Origin: Molossus alvarezi
Lineage: Eukaryota; Chordata; Mammalia; Chiroptera; Molossidae
Direction: 5' to 3'
DNA length: 64,000 nt
Assembly: GCA_037176705.1 (NCBI GenBank)
Contig: CM073907.1
Coordinates: forward strand, 10,075,001-10,139,000
Shown: positions 45,736 through 56,587 of the stretch, piece after piece
Layout of the letters: each line of letters opens with the position of its first letter
Position numbering within the stretch: position 1 is the first letter of the stretch
Notes under the pieces: model-generated
Databases searched by the model: none
Told to the model about the DNA's origin: nothing
The model's input: only the letters and a program-made list of their open reading frames with translations
Translations under genes and position numbers: made by a program

Positions 45736-47254
45736 ACTATGTCTAAATGTGGTGTGTTATGTGTATTACTAAATTTCTGTTCCTCTCTATAGTAATAGAC
45801 AATAATCCATAATATTTAAAATTTGAGGCTAGAGAGTCATGGAATATTTGTTGCTAGTGTGATAATTACAGAATCCGACAAGAGCTGCTATGATACAAAA
45901 TATGACGATGTACAAATAATTGAGGGTTAATAGAATGATTCATTATTTATAGCTACATCTTTTGACTGTTGACTGAACACGGATCTATCTGGCTGCATCA
46001 CAAATAAGAAGAAGGTGTGGGATCCTGGCCCCTGGCTTTACCTTCAGGGAGCATTGTCCAGTGACCTGGGTAAAGCGGTGGTTTTAGAGTCAGGTCAACA
46101 CACACCTCTGTTCGTGTTCTTGCAAAACATGAGAAGACAGTGGAGATGCTTCCGTGACACCGACGTTAGATGCTTACAGCTTAGACAGCTCGACCGTGGC
46201 CAGGTTAGGTTGCCTTGACATAATGCCCTAGATTGTGCCAATCAACACTTTCAGTCTCGGCATCTGTGCCGGTGGCCAGGAGGAGCCGCCCCAATGCTTA
46301 GGTGGCTGGTCCTACCTGGCTGGTCCTGTCCACAGCAAGGTGCCACATCTCTGCAGAGACACCATGCTCCATTAAGTCAGAGGCTGCAGAGACCTTAGGG
46401 AGAGAGCAATCTTCTCTGAGAGGTAGGCTGTCACTTCAGAAATTTAATTTCTTATCAGAGTTCCTCCTTCTGCTGCCAGTGTCACAACTCTTTGGGGACT
46501 GAGTCCTTATGTGACAGGGACTGATGTCTGTGGGATAGATGGGTTGTGTGGCCAAGCATCCCAAGTTCAAGAGCTCGGATTCTGCCATCCACTACCTGTG
46601 TATTTGGTCAATTTCACCACGTGGACATGTGGTTGGGCACTGATACTCAACATGCGGTGCATGGATGAGTGGCCTTGGCCAGGAGCTCATTACAGACACA
46701 GAACCTCAGACCCACCCCGAGGCCTCCTAGACAAGAACCAGCATCTTAACAAGATACCAAGAGATACATGAGAACACAGTAGTACAGGAGCCCAACTGGA
46801 GATGATAATGCTGAAGACCTTTAAGAAGTCACAAGTTCAAGGCTCATGAAAAGTTTATAATACACAAGCAATGCCTTGTTATAGTGGTTTTGATTACTGA
46901 GATCAAATCACTGGACTCTTTGGACCCTTAGATCATGTTGCCTCTCTGGGGTCTTTCTGTTGGCTCTGGAGCAGGGCTCCACGGCGCCCCCTACTGGAGT
47001 CCACTGTCTGCCTCAAGCTCAGCATGTCTGCGGCTCCCTCGTACCCAGTGACGCCGCCTGCCTTTCTCTTCATCACACGTCGCAGAGCAGAATATGGAGA
47101 AGAGTCTAGATTGGAGTCCATCTGGACTTTAGATACTTTAACATAGAAAAGAAAACAGAAAAATATCAGACAAAAAAAAAAATCTGGTCAATATCCTTTG
47201 AAAAATGGGGCAAAAACCAGCAAATAACCAAAGACCGGCTCTCATCCAAGGTTT
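45736..47254. other. Unique sequence, no gene
   Basis: No interspersed repeat seen over 1.5 kb. Frames below 90 codons only. Confidence 0.5.
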
Positions 47255-47398
47255 GTAAAGGGGGTCAAATTTATGGTGACGAAATAAGATTTGACTTTGG
47301 GTGGTGGGCCCACAATGCAATATACAGATCACATGTCAGAATTGGACACTTGCAACTTACATAATCTTATTAACTGATTAAATTTAAAAAAGTGTCTG
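47255..47398 (+). mobile_element. Old L1 3' end
   Basis: aatttatggtgacgaaataa, then cacaatgcaatatacagatc, acttacataatcttattaac and aaatttaaaaaa. A diverged copy of the 3' UTR at 1214. Confidence 0.65.
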
Positions 47399-47401
47399 GC
47401 T

Positions 47402-47697
47402 ACCAAGCAGAGAAAGACAAATATCACATGATCTCACTTATTTGTGGAATATAATGAACATAACAGTCTGAGGAACGGGGTAGTCCCAGAGACACGGAAG
47501 TGGGGTACAGACTGACAATCCCCAGAAGAGGGGATGGGGGGAGAGATAAACCACAGAACTATATGCATGTATGCATGAACAATGGACATGGACAACAAAG
47601 CTGGGGACAGGGAGGGAGGGAGGGAGAGGTGGGTATCAGTGGGGAAAAAAGGAGAAGCATCTGTAACAAAAATAAATAAATTAATTAATTTAAAAAC
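47402..47697 (+). mobile_element. Young-type L1 3' end
   Basis: ORF2 end and 3' UTR closely similar to 17090-17340 (gagaaagacaaatatcacat, atatgcatgtatgcatgaac, acaatggacatggacaacaa), then a G-rich stretch and an AATAAATT tail. It lies directly behind an older L1 3' end. Confidence 0.88.
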
Positions 47698-47702
47698 ATT
47701 GT

Positions 47703-47931
47703 CTAGCTAGTGTGGCTCAGTGGTTGAGCATTGACCTCAGTGGTTGACCAAGAGGTCACGAGTTCGATTCCCGGTCAGGACACATGTCTAGGTTGTGGGC
47801 CAAATCCCCAGTGGGGGCCATGCAGGAGGCAGCCAATCGATGTTCTCTCTCATCGATGTTTCTATCTCTTTCTCCTTCTCCCTTCCTCTCTCTCTCTCTG
47901 AAATCAACAAAGAAAAGAAAAAAAAGTGTAT
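47703..47931 (+). mobile_element. Ves SINE, Ves-B, in an L1 tail
   Basis: The head contains an internal partial duplication (ctcagtggttga twice near 47717 and 47737). TSD aatttaaaaacattgt (47687-47702) and aatttaaaaaaaatgt (47932-47947). Confidence 0.93.
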
Positions 47932-48009
47932 AATTTAAAAAAAATGTGCTTTCTTTTTTAAAATCTCTGAGGAACCAGTCTGGTTTGGCGAGAAGCATGA
48001 GAACACGTG

Positions 48010-48190
48010 AGCCCCGGACCCCGGTACAACCTATTAGCTACACAGCTTTGAACATACCACTTAGTGCCCCCGGACCTCAGGCTTCCCGTGTGAAGGACTG
48101 CCCCGCCCCCATTCCTGCATCCCGATCTGTGAGAATTAAATACATTTGTGAAGGGAGCGACCAGTCACACATGGGCTGTGCTGCACACGG
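48010..48190 (+). mobile_element. MIR
   Basis: tagctacacagctttgaaca, then taccacttagtgcccccgga, gatctgtgagaattaaatac and gaagggagcgacc follow the MIR consensus in order with divergence. Confidence 0.55.
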
Positions 48191-48740
48191 CGGAAGTCCT
48201 TAGGGTCATGCACTGTGTGTGGGTGGGGACAGGGCAGGGAGGGAGGGAGAGGGGGCTATCATATTCCTCCAAGATGCAACCTCAGCTTGCCTCTTCCGCT
48301 CTAGACGCGGACCCGGGCTCAGGTGCTCGTGCCCAGGAGGCCTCAGCGTTACTTAAGCTGCAGCTGAAGAGGGGCTGAGCTCCAGCCCTTCGCACCGTCA
48401 GGCCTCAGCACTATTGCTGTCCTGCCTTTTTGTCCTCTCTGCTCCGCTGCGATCGTCCTGGGTTCTCCCTCTATGCAACTGCTGTCCAGAACAGCTGCAC
48501 CCACTACATCTTCAGCAGTGGACCGAGGAGGGTATTAATCATATTTTTGAGGAGGACACTCTGCTATTTATCTCCTTGACACTTCCCGCCATGGGCCGCC
48601 CCGGCCAGCCCACAGTCCATTGACTGGGGAGATTACACATCACCCTGCTCCATTGCCTTCCTGCCCTCCCCATTGACTGGCTGCTCAACGGTGGACTTGT
48701 GTTTGTTCAGTCGGACAGAACTGATACCTTTTTTGTTCTT

Positions 48741-49003
48741 TCGGGAGCGGGCGTGTTAGTTTTTACCGGGAGTGCAGCATTTGAGACCCATTCCAGGTTG
48801 ACCAAACCGAGACGCGGAAGATGCTAGACAAAGTCTCCCCTCCCGCCTCCCACGGCTGCGAACGCGGGGATGGCGGGGACACGTGGCTGCACCAGGGACT
48901 GCACGTAGGATCCGGTGACCAGGAGGTGCATTGCTAGGGAGCCTCCGCCTCGCAGCTGAGGTCCCTGCAGAGAAGTCGCCCGTCCTTCGCTCCCTTCCAC
49001 GCA
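48741..49003. promoter_or_regulatory. CpG-island-like segment
   Basis: By hand count this 263-bp stretch has about 63% G+C and 22 CpGs, an observed/expected ratio near 0.84. It meets the usual island thresholds, and no SINE or L1 contributes to it. It could be a promoter, an enhancer or an orphan island. No first exon, TATA box or splice site could be assigned. Confidence 0.5.
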
Positions 49004-49184
49004 AAGCCTTTCCCCCTGTGCACAATCTCTCCTGACAAGTCCTTCTCGGTTGTTTGCCTCCTGCCCTCTCGTACCTCCATTTGCCCCTTATCTCCTCACT
49101 TCTGAACTTTCTTATTTTATTTTCAAATGCAAAGGGAAGGGGAGGAGAGCCGGGCTGCTTAATGACCGCGGTAATCCCCCAAAT

Positions 49185-49235
49185 GTAAAGAGCATTAATA
49201 ATTAAATTAATTACTGATTAGCTAATCGGTAAGCT
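49185..49235. promoter_or_regulatory. TAAT-rich patch, possible homeodomain sites
   Basis: gcattaataattaaattaat, then tactgattagctaatcgg carry several TAAT/ATTA cores next to the CpG-rich segment. The pattern is typical of homeodomain-bound enhancers but also arises by chance in AT-rich DNA. Confidence 0.3.
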
Positions 49236-49424
49236 CCAGGGTCCACCGGCTGCAGGGGGACAGAACTCAGCCACTGCGCACCACAGTGGCTGGTTGCTTT
49301 GTCTCCAAAGGCATTGTTCTCGCGAACCTGTTTCCAGCGCCGACGGGCTCAAAATCTGCCTGAAGAGGCTGAGTGGGCAAGTTCAAGGGAAGAGAGGGAA
49401 CATTCGACCAGGAGTTCTCCGCAG

Positions 49425-49490
49425 CGTTCGGGCGTTTATTCAGCAAGTGATTATGATGTCCCTATTGTGTGTCAAGTGCCGTGCAAGAAG
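49425..49490 (-). mobile_element. Possible MIR-like remnant
   Basis: cgtttattcagcaagtgatt, then ccctattgtgtgtcaagtgc resembles the antisense tail shared by ancient SINEs (tattgagcacctactatgtgcc type). Confidence 0.35.
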
Positions 49491-49751
49491 CTGAATGTCA
49501 TCTGGTCACACACACACACACACATATCTGCTTATTTACTTAGTGACTGTAGAATGGCACTATGATTGTCAGTCTTAATCGGAGTCTGGAAATGCAGCTT
49601 CCGAATCTGCGTCCCACGGCTAGTGCTTGGAGCTTTGAAACTGGCTGAAAAGTAGCAGAAAGTGCACTGGATTGGGAGTTGGACCTCATGGCTCTATGCA
49701 TCACAGGGACATCGAAAAACAGGCATAACACTGACCAGGTAGTGGATTTTA

Positions 49752-49921
49752 CTTATTTTTTTTAAAACGTGTTTTTATTGATTTTTTTTTTTTCCAGAGA
49801 GAGAGAAAGGGAAAGAGAAACCTAGATTGGTTGCCCTGAGCATGCACCCTGCCTGGGAATGGAACTGGAGATATTTTGATGCACGGGACGATGCTCAACC
49901 AACTGAGCCACCCGGCCGGGG
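49752..49921 (-). mobile_element. Divergent Ves SINE
   Basis: Antisense. Head at the right (accaactgagccacccggcc) and a short body with aaacctagattggttgccct. Distinct from Ves-A and Ves-B. TSD ccaggtagtggatttta (49735-49751) and ccagctagtggatttta (49922-49938), one mismatch. Confidence 0.88.
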
Positions 49922-49938
49922 CCAGCTAGTGGATTTTA

Positions 49939-50304
49939 ATGAGAGTAAATTAAGATAAACGCTTAAAGACTTTTATTGCATCTTTGAATTCAAACTTCCA
50001 AGAAAGCAAATTGTATTGACATCACTCGTCATCTTTAAAGAAGAGTGCTACATGTCCTGGGCCTTTTAATCACCTCTGGGGACAGGTGATTCGACCAGTG
50101 GGCGTCCCCTTGCAGAGACCAGCCCAGAATATTCTCTGTCCAGCGGGGTGTGTCAGTCTAAATCAGAAGTGAAAACTGAGCCGGACAGACAAATTCACAT
50201 GTCCAGCAATGTGCATTTATTTTTCTTTTACAAATGAAATAAGTTGGCCTTCGCTCTATGTTCATATACGTGGAAACTCGCATTGAGGTGGGATCGAGAA
50301 AAAT
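49939..50304. other. Short unique stretch
   Basis: No gene or repeat seen. Confidence 0.5.
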
Positions 50305-50314
50305 AGAGAGTGGA

Positions 50315-50573
50315 GCCCTGGCCAGTTTGGCTCAGCGGTTAGAGCGTCGGCCTGCGGTCCGGAGAGACCCAGGTTCGGTTCCCGCTAAGGGCACGTACTT
50401 CGGTTGCAGGTTGTCCCCGGCCCTGGTTGGTCGTGCGGGTGGCAGCCACTCGATGTGTCCCTTCACGTCGATGTTTCTCTCTCTCTCTCCCTTCCTCTCT
50501 CTCCCTCCCACTCTATCTGTACAAAAAATGGAAAAATATCCTCGGGTGAGGATAAAAAAAAAAAAAAAAAAAG
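50315..50573 (+). mobile_element. Ves SINE, Ves-A
   Basis: Full length with an 18-base A-run. TSD agagagtgga at 50305-50314 and 50574-50583. Close to the inferred Ves-A consensus, hence young. Confidence 0.95.
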
Positions 50574-50583
50574 AGAGAGTGGA

Positions 50584-51434
50584 GAGGAAAAAAGAATTTA
50601 AGAAAATTAATGCAAGCCCAAAGAACATCTTTTGACCGTGTCCCATCAGTTTCTCTAGGACACCAGCAGAGTCTCTGCCAACTGACTCTAGTTTAGATGA
50701 GAGTGTCCAGGCTCTATTGTGGGAAATTTCTCTGCCGGGCAGAGATGACATCTAAATAAGCCGGGGAAGCTTTTCCACTCTAATTATAATCGGTTTTGAA
50801 CTTGACCAAGGAGCTGGACAGAGATGAGAAGATCCTCTTGGCAAGTATGGTCTGGGGTGACCAGGTGGCCAAGGCAACTTCCGGGAGGCTGGAACAGGGA
50901 GCCATCCCTCATCGGGGCCTTCAGCTACCATACGAAGGCCTGGGCCACCGATGCCCCGAGAGGCAGGGACCTCAGACGGATGCAGGATGAAGGAGGGGAG
51001 AGGACCCAATGAGGCAGTAGGGACGTTTAAGCAAAGAAGTAAGAATGAAAGACTCCTGTGAAAACAGGAGTTGAAAAACACGTATCCTCTGGTCCAGGTC
51101 TAAGTAGGGATTTCACAGCCGGTACACCCCAAATGAAGCATTCTTTAGATGCTGCGCATTATCAGCGGTATTAAAACAGTATCCATATTTAAGGAAGCGA
51201 TTTCTCTCAAATGATGTGCTCAGCGGATTCTCTTCTCAGAACTCAATGGTTGGGGGCTACATACCAACTGGTACAGATGGCTCCTTAATTAAGGGTCTTA
51301 GGTTTTCAGCAGGAAAGAAGGGGAAGGGATAGCCCTGTCATCGCTATGATGAGAATTTTGCCCATGTAGATCCGAAACTACTAACACCAGGCTCTCGGGG
51401 TGTGTAAAAGGTGGTCCCAATACCCTTTAACAGG
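50584..51434. other. Unique sequence, no gene
   Basis: A 109-codon minus-strand frame here has no domain. No repeat recognised. Confidence 0.5.
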
Positions 51435-51450
51435 CCTTCCATGACTCTTT

Positions 51451-51705
51451 CTTTTTTTTTTTATCCTCACCCAAGGACATTTTTCCATTTCTGTTCAGAT
51501 AGAGTGAGAGGAAGAGAGAAAGAGAAAGAGAGAGAGAGAGAAACATCGACGTGAAAGGGACACATCTAGTGGCTGCCTCCCGCACGACCCCAACCAGGGC
51601 GGAGGACGAGTCGCAACCAAGGTACGTGCTCTTGATCGAAATCAAACCCAAGACTCACTGGTCTGCAGGCTAACACTCTAATCACTGAGCCAAACCAGCC
51701 AGGGC
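51451..51705 (-). mobile_element. Ves SINE, Ves-A
   Basis: Antisense, with a diverged head. TSD ccttccatgactcttt (51435-51450) and cccgccatgcctctta (51706-51721), imperfect. Inverted relative to the Ves-A copy at 50315. Confidence 0.92.
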
Positions 51706-51721
51706 CCGCCATGCCTCTTAA

Positions 51722-52519
51722 TTTAAGGGGATTTATCTGCTTGCAAGATCAGAGATCAGACATTCCCTGGCTCAAGGGAGCATGAAGTCTGTTGCAGACA
51801 AATGGTCTTAGAAAGTTTACACCACGGGATTTTATAAGATCTTCTCTCTTGCAAGTTTCCCTTTCAAAATGATGCCCCGGGGTTGTAGGTCAAGTGCTTG
51901 GGTAATTCAGTTTCCAGCCCAGGATGGACAGGAAATAGCAGGGCCTTGATAACTGCCCCCTGGGCTTGTTTGATGGCACCTGTATCTCTAACTAGAATCT
52001 CAAGGCAGATCCAATGCTTCTGCCTGCCCAGGGCCCAGAATTCAGGGTTTGCCAACAGACCACGGAGAGGTAAGCAGCTTGGAGCAGTCTGCCACGGAAC
52101 CCACTGGACCCAGAACACTCCACGGACGGCACTGTCTAAGAGTAACCGTCTTCCTGGGGAAGACTAAGCCAGCCTGACACTGTGGCTGCACCCAGGGATG
52201 TGAGTTCAAAAGCAGCACCCGAGACTTCATCCGAGCAAAGCAAACACAAGGCTTGTGAACGGGGCTGGCCATGTAATCGGGGGCCCAGGCAACAGGCAAA
52301 GGCAGAGCGTCCGGTTCCAAAGTCTTAAGAATTTCAAGGAGGTGACAGCCGAGCACAGACCGGGGTCCTTCTAATCGAGGGGCTCTGCACCACTGCCCTG
52401 CTTCCGACAAATCTGCAACTTCGTCACATGTAGCTGTTTCTCTTCCGTGGATTTTGAAGCCGAAAAAGCTGATTCGGAGATTAACGCATGAAAAAGGGAT
52501 TTGCCTCGAGTCTCCTTTA
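51722..52519. other. Unique sequence, no gene
   Basis: A 122-codon minus-strand frame (52042-52410) is unsupported by any domain. Confidence 0.5.
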
Positions 52520-52533
52520 AAGTTTCAGACTCC

Positions 52534-52679
52534 AGTCCTGGCTGGTTTGGCTCAGCGGTCAGAGCGTCGGCCCACAGACCAATGAGTCGCGGGTTTAATT
52601 CCAGACAAGGGCATGTACGTCGGTTGCAGTTTGTCTCCGGTCCCAGTTGGGGTTGTGCGGGAGGCAGCCTAAAAAAATT
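52534..52679 (+). mobile_element. Ves SINE, head-only (3'-lacking)
   Basis: tcctggctggtttggctcag through gttgtgcgggaggcagcc, then directly an A-run. The CT-rich body and usual 3' end are missing. Imperfect TSD aagtttcagactcc (52520-52533) and aagttttggaatcc (52680-52693), 11 of 14 bases. Confidence 0.8.
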
Positions 52680-52693
52680 AAGTTTTGGAATCC

Positions 52694-53025
52694 GCCAAAT
52701 AGCAGAGGGCCCCTCGCTGTCTGCCAGCCCCAGCACGAGATACAGGCTCCCTCGTGTTAGCTTGCAGAGAGCTCCAGGGACTCTTTAGGAACGAGGTCAT
52801 GCGTGCTCTCCCCTGCAGGTGTTGTGTCCCCTGGGGACACAGCCATGTCAGGTGTCACACACTGCATGCCAGGAAGCCAGGGAGGTACTGGCTAGACAAC
52901 CAGCCACCTGAATTAAGGCTTTCAGTTCAAGGGGAGCAGGAATAAAAGCTAGACCGTCCCCTCGTCAAGCACAACACCCAGTGGGGAGGACATCTCTTTA
53001 GGAAGGACCCCACATTTGAAATCCT
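52694..53025. other. Short unique stretch
   Basis: No gene or repeat recognised. Confidence 0.5.
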
Positions 53026-53033
53026 TTTTTTCT

Positions 53034-53235
53034 CTTTATTGCTTTTAGAGAGAGAGGAAGAGAAAGAAAGAAAGAGCTAGAACCATCGATGAGAGAGATC
53101 ATCGATTGGCCGCCTCCTGCATGTCCCCCACTGGGGATCGGGCCCACAACCTGGGCATGTGCCCTGACCGGGAATCGAACCAGGACCTCTTGGTGCACAG
53201 GTCGACGCTCAACCACTGAGCCACGCCGGCTGGGC
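53034..53235 (-). mobile_element. Ves SINE, Ves-B
   Basis: Antisense: tctttattgcttttagagag to actgagccacgccggctggg. TSD only hinted at (gaaatcctt versus gaaatatta). Confidence 0.92.
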
Positions 53236-53410
53236 TGAAATATTAATCACATTAAGACATGCCCTTTTATAGGAGTCTCTGGTACACAAAGACATGAAAA
53301 CAGAACATCTGAATTTTTCATAAGCATTAATACTCTCTCAATTACTGAATAATCGGTGGACCTTTTATTTCAGGGGACTTAGCAAGCAAGGGGTTTTCTC
53401 ACTGAAGTCT
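53236..53410. other. Short unique spacer
   Basis: Nothing recognised. Confidence 0.5.
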
Positions 53411-53428
53411 CAGCTTCTATTTACTTTT

Positions 53429-53635
53429 GTCTGTGTGTGTGTGTGAGGTAGAGAGGGAGGAAGAGAGAGAGAAACATCAATGTGAGAGAGACACATCGAC
53501 TGGCTGCCACCCACACAACCCCAACCAGGGCCAGGAACAAACTGCAACCGAGGTACATGCCCTTAGTGGGAACCAAACCCGGGTCTCTCTGGTCTGTGGG
53601 CTGACGCTCTAACCGCTGAGCCAAACCTGCCACGG
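53429..53635 (-). mobile_element. Ves SINE, Ves-A, with (CA)n tail
   Basis: Antisense copy whose 3' end runs straight into GTCTGTGTGTGTGTGTG instead of the usual TTTATCCTCACC. Perfect 18-bp TSD cagcttctatttactttt at 53411-53428 and 53636-53653. Confidence 0.95.
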
Positions 53636-53653
53636 CAGCTTCTATTTACTTTT

Positions 53654-53809
53654 AAATGTCAAGGAGACTTCTTGCCAGTGAGTAAATCTGACTGGCCACA
53701 AATTTATATCTGTAAATGATGATTTTCCAGACAGAAATGTAATAATGTCTCTTTTTTAGCCTACAAATAAATAGTATAAACATGAAACATGCCTTAGGCA
53801 CATGACACA

Positions 53810-53847
<38 letters not shown>

Positions 53848-54239
53848 CGGCACAGACAAGAGAGCAATCCTCAGTCAGGGATGAGTCCTGAGTTGCCTAG
53901 GCTCCAGGTAATACTGCCATTTCATCCACGGTGTTGGCAGGTTCTGCACCTATTAGCACATTTTGACATCTTCCTTGTTTAGCTTTGGGAGTCAATCCAG
54001 TTGTATCAAATTCTGATCTGAAACTGCTCTTCTTTCTCAAGCTTATGCAGCTCAAGCCTAAGTATTGGGGTTTCCCTACCCTAGCTGAAGAACAAATTGC
54101 TTTCCAACATAAAGTTGAAGTTATCATTTGGGGAGAAGATGATTTCCTAGTGCACACTTGGGCAAACAACATGTCTAAGTCTTAAAATGTATACACGTCA
54201 AGCATGAGTATTATGAAGTCTCTCTCATACAGATCCGAC
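53654..54239. other. Unique sequence with (CA)n
   Basis: (CA)n of about 17 units at 53811-53845. An open frame at 53985-54185 has fairly protein-like composition but no known motif. Confidence 0.5.
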
Positions 54240-54607
54240 CTTTCTTCTTTTTGTTTATTTATAGGATGTTAATAAAACTGTATATATTTAGGGTGTACAG
54301 TGTGATGATTTGATACAAATAGTGAAATGCTTACTATAGTCAAGCTAATTAACATATCATCTCATATAATTACCTTTTGTGTGTGTGTAATAAGTACACC
54401 TAAAATATACTCTTTTACAATATCACCGGTCTTCAGTACAGTATATCAAATAGAGTCACCATGCAGGTACATTAGACCTCTAGGCTAATTCCTCCAATGT
54501 ACCTCTGAGCCTTCCACCCACAAGTCTTCATGTCTCTCCCCCATTTCCCTCCCAGCCAGGCCCTGGACACCACCATGCACTCTCTGCTTCTAAGACTTTA
54601 TTTTATC

Positions 54608-54837
54608 CCTGGCCAGTTTGGCTCAGAGGTTAGAGTGTCAGCCCATGGACCAGAGAGTCCCAGGTGCTGGGTTCCCACTAAGGGCACGCACCTCGGTTGC
54701 AGAGTTGTGTGGGTGGCAGCCAGTCAACGTGTCTCTCTCACATCGATGTTTCTCTTTCTCTTCCTCCCTCTCTCCCTCCCACTCTATCTGAAGATAAATG
54801 CAAAAAAATGTCCTCAGGTAAGGATAAAAAAAAATAA
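54608..54837 (+). mobile_element. Ves SINE, Ves-A, inside L1 3' UTR
   Basis: cctggccagtttggctcaga to cctcaggtaaggataaaa with an internal deletion. TSD taagactttattttatc (54591-54607) and taagagtttcttttatc (54838-54854), two mismatches. Confidence 0.93.
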
Positions 54838-55002
54838 TAAGAGTTTCTTTTATCTGTTGTTTTGTTTTTAGATTCAATGCATAAGTACGATCATACAACA
54901 TTTGTCCTTCTCTGTCTGGATTGTTTCACTTAGTGTAATCTCATGGCTGAAAAAAATCTTACTCTAATATTTCATATATCTATACAGATAAATCTATGTC
55001 TG

Positions 55003-55010
55003 TCTATCTG

Positions 55011-55050
<40 letters not shown>
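55003..55050. repeat. (TATC)n microsatellite
   Basis: About 10 clean TATC units after a few TGTC variants, embedded in the L1. Confidence 0.93.
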
Positions 55051-55500
55051 GGGGGTTTGATTTGCATTACCCTAATGATGAGTGATACTGAGAATTTTTA
55101 CATATATTTGTTGGCAATTTCTATGTCTTCTTTTGAGAAACATCTCTTCAGATCCTTTGCCCACTTTTCAATCAGGTTATTTGTTGCCATGCTATTGAGT
55201 TGTCTGAAGTCCTTATATATTTTGGACATTAACCCCTTTTCACACCTGTGGTTTGCAAGTATATACTCCCATCCCATAGACTGTCTCTCCACTTTGTTGG
55301 TCGTGCCTCTTGCTGTTAGATGTTTTGTTTCCTGTATTCCCATCTGCTTGCGTTTGCTTTTGTTCTCTGAGCTTTTAGGTCATATCCAACATTCATTACT
55401 GAGAGCAACGTCAAACATTTTTTCCTCTGTGTTTTCTTCTAATAACTTCTATGGTTTGAGATTTTATATTTAAGTCTTTTATCCATTTTGAGTTAATTTA

Positions 55501-56345
55501 ATAGATAAAATGAGATAAAGATCATTTTCATTAGAGACTAGAAAAACAAAAGATGAATGAAACTAAGAGTTTGGCTTTTTGAAAATTAAAAAAAGAAAAT
55601 CAACAAACCTTGAGTGAGACTAAGAAAGAAATGAGAGAAAACTTAAATAAAATTATAAATCAAAGAGGAGACATTATAATTGATATGACAGAAATACAAG
55701 GATCATAAAAGACTACTGTGAATCATTATATGCCAACAAATTGGATAACCTAAAAGAAAAGGAGAAATTCCAAGAAACACACAACCTACCAAGACTGAAT
55801 CATAAAAAAACAGAAAATCTGAACCACCCTATAATGAGTAAAAAGATTGAATCAGTAATAAAAACATTCCAACAAATCAAAGTTCAGGCTAGCTTGCTTC
55901 AGTGGTGAATTCTACCAAACCTTCAAAGATGAGTTTACACCTGTTCTTCTCAAACTCTTCCAAAAACGTGAGGAGGAGGGAATATTTCCAAATTTATTTC
56001 ATGAGGCCGGCACTGCACTTTCACTAAAGCCAAATTAGGACACTACAAGAAAAAACATTACAGTCCAGTGGTGTGGCTCAGTGGTTGAACATCGACCCAC
56101 GCACCAAGAAGTCACCAGTTCGATTCCCAGTCAGGGCACATGCCCAGGTTGTGGGTCTAATCCCCAGTGGGGGGCATGTAGGAGGCGGCCAATCGATGTT
56201 CTCTCTCATCAATGTTTCTCTCTCTCTCTCTCCCTCTCCCTTCCTCTCTCTCTAAAATCAATAAAAGGAGGGAGGGAGAAAGAAAAAAAACATACAGCCT
56301 AATATCCCTGATGAATACAGATGCAAATATCCTCAGCATTTAAAG
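55501..56345 (+). mobile_element. L1 ORF2 reverse-transcriptase region, inverted relative to its 3' part
   Basis: Sense ORF2 sequence: agagtttggctttttgaaaa, gccaacaaattggataacct, gtgaattctaccaaaccttc, then after the SINE cctaatatccctgatgaata. Together with the antisense 54240-55500 piece this is one minus-strand L1 with its 5' part flipped near 55500, the signature of twin priming. Broken by many stops. Confidence 0.82.
56064..56284 (+). mobile_element. Ves SINE, Ves-B, inside L1
   Basis: gtccagtggtgtggctcagt to tctaaaatcaataaaagg plus tail. Approximate TSD aaaaaacattacag (56050-56063) and aaaaaacatacag (56285-56297). The L1 reads through when it is removed. Confidence 0.93.
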
Positions 56346-56571
56346 TTTGCCCTTTGATGACTTTAGCAATAACGTTTTGCAAATGTATGCCAACATCTGA
56401 TGCATCAACCGTAACATCAATATAACTGGAGCAGGAAGACTCAGCCCCAGATGACAAAGAATTGAGACCTGTGGTACAGAACATGGAGGGAGTTGGAATG
56501 GTGTTTCTCATTGTGTCTTATCTAGTGGAGATTCATACTTCAATAAAATATTTGAACGTGATAAAGTTATT
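56346..56571. other. Unclassified sequence next to L1
   Basis: Begins where L1 homology stops. A 70-codon minus-strand frame (56299-56511) runs from here into the L1. Most of it outside the L1 could be a worn coding exon or chance. I cannot name it. Confidence 0.35.
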
Positions 56572-56587
56572 TCAATGTGATTTTTAA

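Larger units (their letters stand above)
47948..49734. other. Repeat-poor, CpG-rich unique sequence
   Basis: Contains a MIR, a CpG-island-like segment and a TAAT-rich patch, listed separately. (CA)n of 8 units lies near 49508-49523. No open frame exceeds 90 codons. Confidence 0.55.
54240..55500 (-). mobile_element. L1 3' part (antisense), split by a SINE
   Basis: Antisense L1 3' UTR (gggtgtacagtgtgatgatt, aattaacatatcatctcata) and, after the SINE, the end of the coding region (tttgtccttctctgtctgga). A gap of a few hundred bases holds a (TATC)n repeat (55003-55050). ORF2 C-terminal sequence then resumes (gtcttcttttgagaaacatc). An 81-codon remnant frame (55098-55343, minus) is L1. Confidence 0.82.

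Noticed and set aside
56299..56511. 70-codon minus-strand frame with protein-like composition
   Set aside because: Part of it lies in L1 and the rest cannot be matched to a family, so it is noted only as unclassified sequence.
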